From the NCBI GenBank assembly GCA_019638705.1, contig JAHBTI010000017.1, positions 1 to 64,000 on the forward strand: a DNA stretch of 64,000 nucleotides. The letters are read 5' to 3'. Positions 25,846 to 32,907 of the stretch are shown piece by piece (positions within the stretch are counted from its first letter, which is position 1; each line of letters begins with the position of its first letter). This DNA is from Bacteroidota bacterium (lineage in GTDB: Bacteria; Bacteroidota; Bacteroidia; B-17B0; Aurantibacillaceae). The position numbers and the translations under genes were made by a program. Below the pieces are notes generated by a model. It did not search any database. It saw only the letters and a list, made by a program, of their open reading frames with translations, and was not told the origin of the DNA.

Positions 25846-26704
25846 AAACGTACTCTATATTTTTTTACTTGTATGTGTATTTATTTCCTGCAGGCACAAA
25901 AAAGATATTCAAAAAACAAAAACCGATGTGGCGACAGAAGACACAACAAGCGTAAAATGTAAGTTGGATTTTAAATCTGCAAAAACACTGAGCCGCCATG
26001 TAAAAGAAAACGAATTTCAGTTTGACTGGATTATGGCAAAAGCCAATGTGGAAAGTTTGGTTGATGACAAAGAAGAAAGTTTTGACATCAGGGTTCGCGG
26101 AAGAAAAGACAGTGCGCTGCTGGTTTCCATTCAATATTTGTTGGGTGTGGAAGTGGCAAAAGTGCTGATAACGCGCGACAGCGTGAAGTTTGTGAACTAT
26201 GTGAACAAAACTTATTTTAAAGGCGATTTTAATTACATCAGCGAGCTGCTGAACGCCAACGTTGATTTTGATTTATTGCAAGCCGTGCTTTTTGGCAACA
26301 GCGCAGAGTTTCACGATGATGAAACAAAACTGAAACCTGCGGCTGACAGACAAAATTGTTTTTACTTATTAAGCACCGAACGCAAACGCCGCCTGAAAAA
26401 AATTCAAAGCGGAACAACAGACATAACAAACGATTTGCAAACGCTTACGTTAAACCCCGACAACTACAAAATTTTAAAAAACGAATTTGTAGAAGCCGGC
26501 AGTCCGCGCAAGTTTATTGCCAGCTACGGTAAGTTTATGCAAAAAGACAGCGTTTATGCACCATACCATGTTAATATTGATATAGTGGCACAGAAGAACG
26601 CCCACCTGAAAATTGAGTATGTTCGCATTGAGAAAAATACACCTCAAAAACTTACGTTAAACATTCCGTCAAGATATGACACCATTCAGATACAGAAAAA
26701 ATAA
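25838..26704 (+). CDS. DUF4292 family lipoprotein
   Basis: 288-aa lipoprotein with lipobox VFISC near residue 18. The mature part matches DUF4292, whose predicted fold resembles LolA/LolB-type lipid- or lipoprotein-binding barrels (FDIRVRGRKDSALLVSIQY, VEVAKVLITRDSVKFVN). The start ATG overlaps the stop of the TPR gene by 8 bp, and its end overlaps the EnvC-like gene by 29 bp. The function is unknown; an outer-membrane lipoprotein-handling role is inference from the fold. Confidence 0.85.
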   Translation: MIKNVLYIFLLVCVFISCRHKKDIQKTKTDVATEDTTSVKCKLDFKSAKTLSRHVKENEFQFDWIMAKANVESLVDDKEESFDIRVRGRKDSALLVSIQYLLGVEVAKVLITRDSVKFVNYVNKTYFKGDFNYISELLNANVDFDLLQAVLFGNSAEFHDDETKLKPAADRQNCFYLLSTERKRRLKKIQSGTTDITNDLQTLTLNPDNYKILKNEFVEAGSPRKFIASYGKFMQKDSVYAPYHVNIDIVAQKNAHLKIEYVRIEKNTPQKLTLNIPSRYDTIQIQKK

Positions 26705-27983
26705 TCCGCTCATTTTCTTTGCGCTTATTTTTTCTTTCGTTGTTTTTTCACCGCTTCACATTCACGCTCAAAAAAATTCTCAAAAAGAATTGCAGAAGAA
26801 ACAGGAAAAAATTAAAAAAGAGATTGATGAAATTAATAAAGTGTTGAAAGAAACTAAGGAAAACAAAGATGTTTCGCTTGGTACGCTGAAAACAATTAAC
26901 GTGAAACTGAAAAAGCGTCAAAGCCTTATCAATACTATTAATTCGGAGATTAATACTTTAAACGCAGACATTCGCAAAAATGAAAATCAGGTTCAAAACT
27001 TAAAAAGCGATTTGGAACGCCTGAAAAAAGAATACGCCAAAATGATTGTGTTTGCGCAACGCAATCAAAACGCTTACAGCAAACTGATGTTTATTTTTTC
27101 TGCCAAAGATTTTAATCAGGCATACTCACGCTTAAAGTATGTACAGCAATATTCGGAGTTTCGCAAAAAACAAGCCGACGAAATTATTAATACGCAAACA
27201 CAATTAATAGGCAAACTTGATGAATTAAAAACACAACATCAGGAGAAAAAAGTTTTGCTGGTGAGCGAAGAAACCGAAAAGAAACATTTGAGCAAAGAAA
27301 AAACAGAACAAGAACAGGTTTTGACATCGCTGCAACAAAAAGAAAAAGATTTAAAAAAGCAGTTGGAAAAAAAGAAACGCGATGCCGCCGAAATGCAGCT
27401 TGCCATTAAACGTTTAATTGCCGCCGAGATAAAACGCAAAGCCGATGAAGAAGCAGAGAAGAAAAAAATAGCCGATAAAATCACAAGTAAACCTAAACCA
27501 ACTCCTGAAAAAAAACCGGTAAAAACAGATGTTCCCGAGCTGAACGATGCCGCCATTGCTTTGAGTGCCGATTTTGCAAGCAATCGCGGGCGTTTGCCTT
27601 TTCCTGTAAATAAAGGCGTAATTTGCGAAGGTTACGGCGAACACGAACATCCTGCCATAAAAGGATTTATGATGTTTAACAACGGTGTGGATATTTGCAC
27701 AACAAAAGGTACACAAGCCCGCGCCGTGTTTGACGGTGAAGTTACAGGCATTGCCGCTTCGCCCACAGGCGGAAAATTGGTGATTATCCGTCATGGTGAA
27801 TATTTGAGTGTTTACAGCAACCTCAGCGATGTGCTGGTAAAAACAGGACAAAAAGTAAACAGCAAACAAACCATTGGCACAGTTATGTACGATGAGGACG
27901 AAGGAAAAACATCTATGAGCCTGCAAATTTGGAAAGGACAAAAAACCATGGACCCAAGCGCGTGGTTATATGGAGCACGATAA
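26676..27983 (+). CDS. EnvC-like M23 peptidase-domain protein
   Basis: 435 aa. A signal segment ends near SPLHIHAQ (about 32). It is followed by a long coiled coil (35-260) and a C-terminal LytM/M23 domain (about 315-435; GYGEHEHPAIKGFMMFNNGV, VIIRHGEYLSVYSNLSD). The motif is altered: HPAIKG stands where active enzymes have HxGxD and no full Zn ligand set is clear, so it is probably a degenerate, non-catalytic activator of amidases, like EnvC. The gene overlaps DUF4292 and ends the operon. Confidence 0.87.
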   Translation: MTPFRYRKNNPLIFFALIFSFVVFSPLHIHAQKNSQKELQKKQEKIKKEIDEINKVLKETKENKDVSLGTLKTINVKLKKRQSLINTINSEINTLNADIRKNENQVQNLKSDLERLKKEYAKMIVFAQRNQNAYSKLMFIFSAKDFNQAYSRLKYVQQYSEFRKKQADEIINTQTQLIGKLDELKTQHQEKKVLLVSEETEKKHLSKEKTEQEQVLTSLQQKEKDLKKQLEKKKRDAAEMQLAIKRLIAAEIKRKADEEAEKKKIADKITSKPKPTPEKKPVKTDVPELNDAAIALSADFASNRGRLPFPVNKGVICEGYGEHEHPAIKGFMMFNNGVDICTTKGTQARAVFDGEVTGIAASPTGGKLVIIRHGEYLSVYSNLSDVLVKTGQKVNSKQTIGTVMYDEDEGKTSMSLQIWKGQKTMDPSAWLYGAR

Positions 27984-27989
27984 TAATAA

Positions 27990-28072
27990 TTTACAATTTT
28001 TAGATTGACAATTTACGATTGATGTGTTACTCAAAATTGTCAATTGTAAATTCTTAAATCGTCAATCTTAAT
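27990..28072. repeat. imperfect inverted repeat between EnvC-like and kinase genes
   Basis: TTTACAATT/AATTGTAAA and AGATTGAC/GTCAATCT pairs form a long AT-rich stem-loop over about 85 bp. It may act as a weak terminator for the upstream operon. Confidence 0.55.
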
Positions 28073-28094
28073 TTTATATCTTCGCTCACTTCAA

Positions 28095-29612
28095 ATGAAC
28101 ATCTACACCCGCAAACAGCAATGGAAATACGGTTTGGCAATAGCCGCGCTGCTTATTGTGCTGGCTTCGTTTTGGTACACCAATAAGTTGGTAAAAAATA
28201 TTTCGGAAAATGAAAAACAAAAAGTGGAGTTGTGGGCAAAAGCCGTTCAGAAAAAAGCGAGCCTCGTAAAATTTACCAAAACACTTTTTGAACAAATAAA
28301 ATCGGGCGAAACAAAAAAAGCCGAACTCTTTGCCGAAGCCACCAAAGAAATTTCGCACGGCACAGATTTAACGCGCAACGACGGAATTTCATTTGCATTA
28401 AAAGTGTTGCAGGAAAACACCACCGTTCCTGTTATTCTTACCGATGACAACGACAAAATTCTCACACATCGCAATTTAGATTCGGCACAGGAAAAAAACT
28501 CTGCCTATTTGCAAGAGCAATTACAACTGATGAAAAATCTTTATCCGCCTGTGGAAATTGATGTGTACAAAGGCATTAAACAACGGTTGTATCACAAAGA
28601 CAGCCGCGTGTTTAACGATATAAAATTGGTGTTTGATAATTTGATTAAATCCTTTATTGATGAGGTGGCAATTAACTCCGCAGGTGTGCCTGTAATTTTT
28701 ACCAATCATAACCAAGACAGCATTATTGATATGGGAAAAATTGATGTGCATGAAATTGACACACCCGAAAAATTACAACTGAAATTGAAAGAGCTGGCAA
28801 ACGAAAACACACCCATTGAAATTGACATCGGCGAAAAAGAAACCAATTTTATTTTTTACGCGCCCTCCGAATTGCTCACGCAACTCAAATATTATCCGTA
28901 CATACAGTTTGGCATTATTGGTTTGTTTTTGTTGATTGCATACATTTTGTTCAGCACAGCGCGCAAAGCCGAGCAAGACCAAGTGTGGGTGGGCATGAGC
29001 AAAGAAACCGCACACCAACTCGGAACGCCGCTTTCATCTTTAATGGCGTGGAATGAGCATTTGCTGTCGCTTGGCGTTGATGAAAACATTGTGAGCGAAA
29101 TGCAACAAGATGTGAAGCGTTTAAATACAATCACCGACCGCTTTAGCAAAATCGGCTCTCAACCCACGTTGGCAAGCGAAAACATAAACGAGGTTTTGGC
29201 AAATGCCATTGAGTATTTAAGAAAGCGCACTTCCCGAAACGTGAATTACATTTTGAATTTACCCGAAGAAAATTTGTTGGTGAATTTAAGTGTGCCTTTG
29301 TTTGAATGGGTAATTGAAAACATTTGTAAAAACGCGGTGGACGCTATGGAAGGCAAAGGCACAATTACGGTTTCACTTTCTGAAATTCCAGAAGGCTTAA
29401 TAATTGACATCAGCGACACAGGCAAAGGCATTCCTAAATCAAAATTCAAAACCGTGTTTGAGCCGGGCTTCACTACCAAAAATCGCGGTTGGGGCTTGGG
29501 TTTGAGCCTTTGCAAACGCATTATTGAAACTTACCACAAAGGAAAAATATTTATCCTAAAAAGTGAATTGAATAAAGGTACTACGTTTAGAATTGAGTTG
29601 AAGAGAGAGTGA
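28095..29612 (+). CDS. membrane sensor histidine kinase
   Basis: 505 aa. The first membrane helix is at about 14-32 (LAIAALLIVLASFWYTNKL), then a periplasmic sensor region to about 270, a second helix (about 275-292; FGIIGLFLLIAYILFSTA), a dimerisation helix with phospho-acceptor His in KETAHQLGTPLSSL (near 311) and an ATPase domain (NICKNAVDAMEG, DTGKGIP, GWGLGLSLCKRII). No response regulator is adjacent. A copy of its last 35 codons survives at about 30330-30451. Confidence 0.92.
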   Translation: MNIYTRKQQWKYGLAIAALLIVLASFWYTNKLVKNISENEKQKVELWAKAVQKKASLVKFTKTLFEQIKSGETKKAELFAEATKEISHGTDLTRNDGISFALKVLQENTTVPVILTDDNDKILTHRNLDSAQEKNSAYLQEQLQLMKNLYPPVEIDVYKGIKQRLYHKDSRVFNDIKLVFDNLIKSFIDEVAINSAGVPVIFTNHNQDSIIDMGKIDVHEIDTPEKLQLKLKELANENTPIEIDIGEKETNFIFYAPSELLTQLKYYPYIQFGIIGLFLLIAYILFSTARKAEQDQVWVGMSKETAHQLGTPLSSLMAWNEHLLSLGVDENIVSEMQQDVKRLNTITDRFSKIGSQPTLASENINEVLANAIEYLRKRTSRNVNYILNLPEENLLVNLSVPLFEWVIENICKNAVDAMEGKGTITVSLSEIPEGLIIDISDTGKGIPKSKFKTVFEPGFTTKNRGWGLGLSLCKRIIETYHKGKIFILKSELNKGTTFRIELKRE

Positions 29613-29614
29613 AA

Positions 29615-30058
29615 ATGTTCAAAAACAAAATAAATAGTATTTTAATTTTCTTACTCCTTTTTGGATTCAATTCGTGTGACATGATGGATTCACAGGCACT
29701 TGAAGTTTATAATAACACAAATGATACATTATTCTGTTTTTGGGATACCGATAAGAGTTCGACTACAATTGGTAATAATCCTCTGAATTGGGCTTTAGAA
29801 ATTGAGGATAAAGACACGACATGGACAAAAGCGAATTTTCTTATGTTTCCAAAAGCGCAAAGCCAGTTTACAGATTACAATTGGCACTTAACTATTGATG
29901 AAAGCGAAACAAAAAGACTTTACTTACATTTTTATTCGGTGAGGAAATTTTATAATCAAGGAGTAAAATTGATTAAGCCGATAACACCTGATACAACGTT
30001 AGAATTTACATTAGATGAATTGCAAAAACTTAATTGGCAAGTTCATATTGGAAAATAA
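29615..30058 (+). CDS. lipoprotein of unknown function
   Basis: 147 aa from ATG 29615, 2 bp after the kinase stop; a GTG at 29609 is also in frame. A hydrophobic start ends in the lipobox GFNSC near residue 21. The mature part (ALEVYNNTNDTLFCFWDTD ... FYSVRKFYNQGVKLIKPI) has no recognisable motif. Tight spacing suggests translation with the kinase. Confidence 0.65.
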   Translation: MFKNKINSILIFLLLFGFNSCDMMDSQALEVYNNTNDTLFCFWDTDKSSTTIGNNPLNWALEIEDKDTTWTKANFLMFPKAQSQFTDYNWHLTIDESETKRLYLHFYSVRKFYNQGVKLIKPITPDTTLEFTLDELQKLNWQVHIGK

Positions 30059-30075
30059 TTTTTGGTAATCACAAA

Positions 30076-30122
30076 TTGCTACAAAATAAAGCAATCACAT
30101 TTTAAAATAGCTTGTAGCTTTG
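30076..30122 (+). promoter_or_regulatory. ORF6N-type promoter with dyad (decayed locus)
   Basis: The dyad TTGC-N11-GCAA (30076-30094) is followed 20 bp later by the -7 box TAGCTTTG (30115-30122). The block is nearly identical to that before the ORF6N gene at 31083 and drives only a 13-codon remnant. Confidence 0.7.
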
Positions 30123-30147
30123 TTCTATAAACAAATACTTTAAACGT

Positions 30148-30189
30148 ATGAGCGAAGCAGTAGCATTAACAGACGAAAACAACTTTTAG
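30148..30189 (+). pseudogene. ORF6N gene remnant (first 12 codons)
   Basis: ATG at 30148 encodes MSEAVALTDENNF and then stops. The start matches the conserved N-terminus of ORF6N proteins (compare IALADETVISK of the gene at 31083), and the upstream promoter is the same. The rest of the gene is missing; downstream sequence is unrelated until the kinase fragment. Confidence 0.65.
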
Positions 30190-30329
30190 TTTTTTTCTCT
30201 TAAAACATAAACGCTTCCTTTCCTTTTTCCAATCATTGTAAGTGCTTGTTCGTCCCGCAGGTATCCGTATTTTATCCGAAAAAAGGATTGGGTAAAGATA
30301 TGGAATATCCGTATTGTATCCATATTTTA

Positions 30330-30451
30330 TCCAAAATTGCGGTTTAGGTTTATGCAAACGCATTATTGAAACTTACCACAAAGGAAAAATCTTTATTCTG
30401 AAAAGTGAATTGAATAAAGGAACGACGTTTAGAATTGAGTTGAAGCGTTGA
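30330..30451 (+). pseudogene. fragment of a histidine-kinase 3' end
   Basis: Codons 30341-30451 read GLGLCKRIIETYHKGK and on to ELKR, then stop. They are almost identical to the last 35 residues of the kinase at 28095. Upstream homology fades within about 15 bp. It is a partial duplicate, probably left by recombination. Confidence 0.8.
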
Positions 30452-30505
30452 GCGTTTTTTTTAGTTCACAGATTAAATAAGCCTGCGCTTTTCAGAATAT
30501 CTGTT

Positions 30506-30934
30506 TTAAAACCCTACATCAACATTGGTTGTTTCACCTGCTTTAATTGTAAACACGCCGTCTTTAATAACAGTAGATGATGAACCGCAATATGCGGGAG
30601 AAGCAGTTCTTTTTTTAGCCCTGTAATAATATGTTCCGGGCGCAAGGTCTGATTTAGTATAATTTAAAGGAGATTGCTGAGTACTTCCGGATTGTGCAAA
30701 ATACACTTCGTTATTTATATCTGTCGAATTATATCCAAGCGCAATTTCCACCACATATTTTTGTTCGTATGGAGAACCATTAGAGCCACCAAGAGGACAA
30801 TGCGTGTTATTCCACGAAACAGCGATAATAGCTGTACCGTCTTCACGTTTATTTTTTTCTTCTTTTTTTTCTTTTTTGCAACTGCTTACGCTTACTAAAA
30901 CAAACGCAAAAATTAACAGGCTTACTTTTTTCAT
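30506..30934 (-). CDS. small lipoprotein of unknown function
   Basis: 142 aa with a clear lipoprotein signal (FAFVLVSVSSC, Cys near 19), then a lysine/glutamate-rich linker (KKEKKEEKNKRE). A beta-rich domain follows with two further cysteines (THCPLGG, AYCGSS). The end GETTNVDVGF suggests an Ig-like strand. No family recognised. It is convergent with the pseudogene fragment. Confidence 0.7.
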   Translation of the reverse strand: MKKVSLLIFAFVLVSVSSCKKEKKEEKNKREDGTAIIAVSWNNTHCPLGGSNGSPYEQKYVVEIALGYNSTDINNEVYFAQSGSTQQSPLNYTKSDLAPGTYYYRAKKRTASPAYCGSSSTVIKDGVFTIKAGETTNVDVGF

Positions 30935-31012
30935 TTTTAAATATTTTTCTGTTTTGAAACAAATGTATAAAATTCTATTTATATGTGGTGGTATTTCTAA
31001 GTCAATTCCAAA

Positions 31013-31059
31013 TTGCTACAAAACACAGCAATCACATTTTAAAATAGCTTGTAGCTTTG
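31013..31059 (+). promoter_or_regulatory. ORF6N-type promoter with dyad
   Basis: The dyad TTGC-N11-GCAA at 31013-31031 and -7 box TAGCTTTG at 31052-31059 lie 24 bp before the ATG. The first dyad base and the -7 box are 39 bp apart, as at 30076 and 40470. Confidence 0.7.
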
Positions 31060-31082
31060 TTTTTAATTTCAAAAAATAAAGC

Positions 31083-31634
31083 ATGAAAAAAACAATAGCT
31101 TTAGCGGACGAAACCGTCATCAGTAAAATTTACTTTATCAGAAGTAAAAAAGTAATGTTAGACAGGGATTTGGCAGAAATGTATAGTGTAGAAACCAAAC
31201 GCCTGAATGAACAGGTAAGGCGCAATCTCAAACGTTTCCCGCCCGATTTTATGTTTCAATTAACAGAGGAAGAAAGCAATTCTTTAAGGTCGCAAATTGC
31301 GACCTTAGAAAAGGGTCAGGGAAAACACACAAAATATTTGCCGTATGTTTTTACCGAACAAGGCGTAGCCATGCTTTCAAGCGTATTAAACAGCGAAACC
31401 GCTATTGAAGTAAACATTCAAATTATTCGCATTTTTACGCGAATGCGCGAAATTCTTTTAACGCACAAAGATGTTTTGATTAAGTTAGAACAATTGGAAA
31501 AGAACATGGTCATTCAAAATGAGATAACGAAAAAACACGAAAACGAAATTCAGGTTATCTTTAAAGCGTTGAAACAACTTTTAAATCCGACTGTGCCAAG
31601 AAAAAAAATTGGTTATAACGTAAAAGAAGATTGA
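31083..31634 (+). CDS. ORF6N-domain DNA-binding protein
   Basis: 183 aa. The N-terminal ORF6N domain (KVMLDRDLAEMYSVETKRLN, RNLKRFPPDFMFQLTEEE, YVFTEQGVAMLSSVLNSE) covers about residues 10-115. A helical tail predicted to form a coiled coil (about 120-165) follows. The domain is known from phage and viral antirepressors; chromosomal copies have no established role. A 23-bp perfect palindrome in codons 68-75 encodes LRSQIATL. The stop is 4 bp before dprA, so both are likely on one transcript. Confidence 0.88.
   Translation: MKKTIALADETVISKIYFIRSKKVMLDRDLAEMYSVETKRLNEQVRRNLKRFPPDFMFQLTEEESNSLRSQIATLEKGQGKHTKYLPYVFTEQGVAMLSSVLNSETAIEVNIQIIRIFTRMREILLTHKDVLIKLEQLEKNMVIQNEITKKHENEIQVIFKALKQLLNPTVPRKKIGYNVKED
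31285..31307. promoter_or_regulatory. perfect palindrome inside the ORF6N gene
   Basis: TAAGGTCGCAA-A-TTGCGACCTTA, 11+1+11 bp with no mismatch. The axis (31296) is the first base of codon 72 (Ile), directly after TCG CAA (Ser-Gln). A single-base loop excludes a normal RNA hairpin and favours recognition as DNA. Confidence 0.85.
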
Positions 31635-31638
31635 GAAA

Positions 31639-32748
31639 ATGACACACGACCTTTTATATCAAACAGGCTTAACATTGATTGACGGCGTTGGCGATGTAAA
31701 TGCTAAATCCCTGCTCGCCTATTGCGGCAACGCCGAAGAAGTATTTAAGCAAAAGAAAACGCATCTTCAAAAAATACCCGGCATTGGCGAAGTGCTTGCC
31801 AAATCGGTTATTGAAAGCAAACACGTTTTAAACCGCGCCGAAGAAGAAATAAAGTTTATTGAAAAATATCAAATTCAAACCTTGTTTTTCAGCGACGAAA
31901 ATTATCCTTCGCGCTTAAAGTATTGCAGCGACAGCCCCGTGATGCTTTACTACAAAGGCAATGCCAACTTAAACGCCGAACGCATTGTGAGCGTTGTGGG
32001 CACTCGCAACCCGACTGATTATGCCAAACAAAAAACACAAGAACTCGTAAAAGAATTAAGCGACAGCGGCGCACTCATCATCAGCGGTTTGGCGTACGGC
32101 GTTGATGTGTTGGCGCACAAAACTGCTTTGGAAAATAATTTGCAAACCGTTGGCGTGTTGGCTCACGGCTTAGACCGCATTTATCCGCAAACGCACGATA
32201 AAATTGCCAAACGCATGATTGCACAAGGCGGTTTGCTCACCGATTTTATGAGCGGCACAAATCCCGATGCGGTAAATTTCCCAAAACGAAACCGCATTGT
32301 GGCGGGGCTTTGCGATGGGCTGGTAGTAATAGAGAGCGGGCGCAAAGGCGGCAGCTTAATTACGGCAACCATTGCCAACAGCTATAATAAAGATGTGTTT
32401 GCTTTCCCCGGCAGAGCAGGCGAAACGCAAGCCGAAGGCTGCAACGGCTTAATAAAACAAAACCGCGCCGCATTAATTGAAAGTGCTGCCGATTTGTTAG
32501 ATGCCATGCAATGGCTGCCGCAAGAAACAAAAGAAAAAAAGAAATCTTCGCAAATTCCTTTGCCCGTTAATTTAAGCGAAGAAGAAAAAACCGTTTTAAA
32601 TTCATTTTCCGAAAAAACAATTTTGCATATTGACGAATTATGCAGCAATTCTCAATTTCCAATCAGCAAAGTATCTGCGCTTTTATTACAATTGGAATTT
32701 AGCAATCTGATAAAAAGCAAACCGGGGAAAATGTATGAAAGAGTGTAA
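31639..32748 (+). CDS. dprA: DNA-processing protein DprA
   Basis: 369 aa. DprA loads RecA on incoming single-stranded DNA in natural transformation. An N-terminal helix-hairpin-helix-like region (IDGVGDVNAKSLLAYCG) is followed by the Rossmann-type DprA core (VVGTRNPTDYAKQKTQELVK, SGLAYGVDVLAHKTAL, FPKRNRIVAGLCDG, GRKGGSLITA) and a C-terminal winged-helix-like domain. Length and motifs are normal. It begins 4 bp after the ORF6N stop. Confidence 0.95.
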   Translation: MTHDLLYQTGLTLIDGVGDVNAKSLLAYCGNAEEVFKQKKTHLQKIPGIGEVLAKSVIESKHVLNRAEEEIKFIEKYQIQTLFFSDENYPSRLKYCSDSPVMLYYKGNANLNAERIVSVVGTRNPTDYAKQKTQELVKELSDSGALIISGLAYGVDVLAHKTALENNLQTVGVLAHGLDRIYPQTHDKIAKRMIAQGGLLTDFMSGTNPDAVNFPKRNRIVAGLCDGLVVIESGRKGGSLITATIANSYNKDVFAFPGRAGETQAEGCNGLIKQNRAALIESAADLLDAMQWLPQETKEKKKSSQIPLPVNLSEEEKTVLNSFSEKTILHIDELCSNSQFPISKVSALLLQLEFSNLIKSKPGKMYERV

Positions 32749-32760
32749 AAAAACCATGAA

Positions 32761-32905
32761 GTTGTCTAAAGTCCCCTGTCACTTCGAGTAGCCGACGAAA
32801 GGAGGCGTATCGAGAAGTGATTTTACGGCTTCAGTTCTCGATAAGTTTTGCAAAGAGGCAGCAAACCTACTCGAACTGACAATTCTTCATTGGATTTTAG
32901 ACAAC
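32761..32905. repeat. 145-bp nested inverted repeat between convergent genes
   Basis: GTTGTCTAAA (32761-32770) pairs with 32896-32905, TGTCACTTCGAGTA with TACTCGAACTGACA, and TATCGAGAAGTG with CAGTTCTCGATA, with few mismatches. It fills the gap between dprA and the peptidase gene and could terminate transcription in both directions. Confidence 0.8.
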
Positions 32906-32907
32906 CT

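Larger units (their letters stand above)
30059..30505. other. intergenic graveyard with ORF6N promoter and gene remnants
   Basis: This gap has no intact gene. It contains a copy of the ORF6N promoter (30076-30122), a 13-codon ORF6N start (30148-30189) and a fragment of the kinase 3' end (about 30330-30451). Between them is AT-rich DNA with a short repeat of TATCCGTATTTTATCC-like sequence (30258-30334). Confidence 0.7.

Noticed and set aside
27600-27980. EnvC-like protein as an active M23 endopeptidase
   Set aside because: The expected HxGxD zinc motif is not present (HPAIKG instead), so an activator role is more likely.
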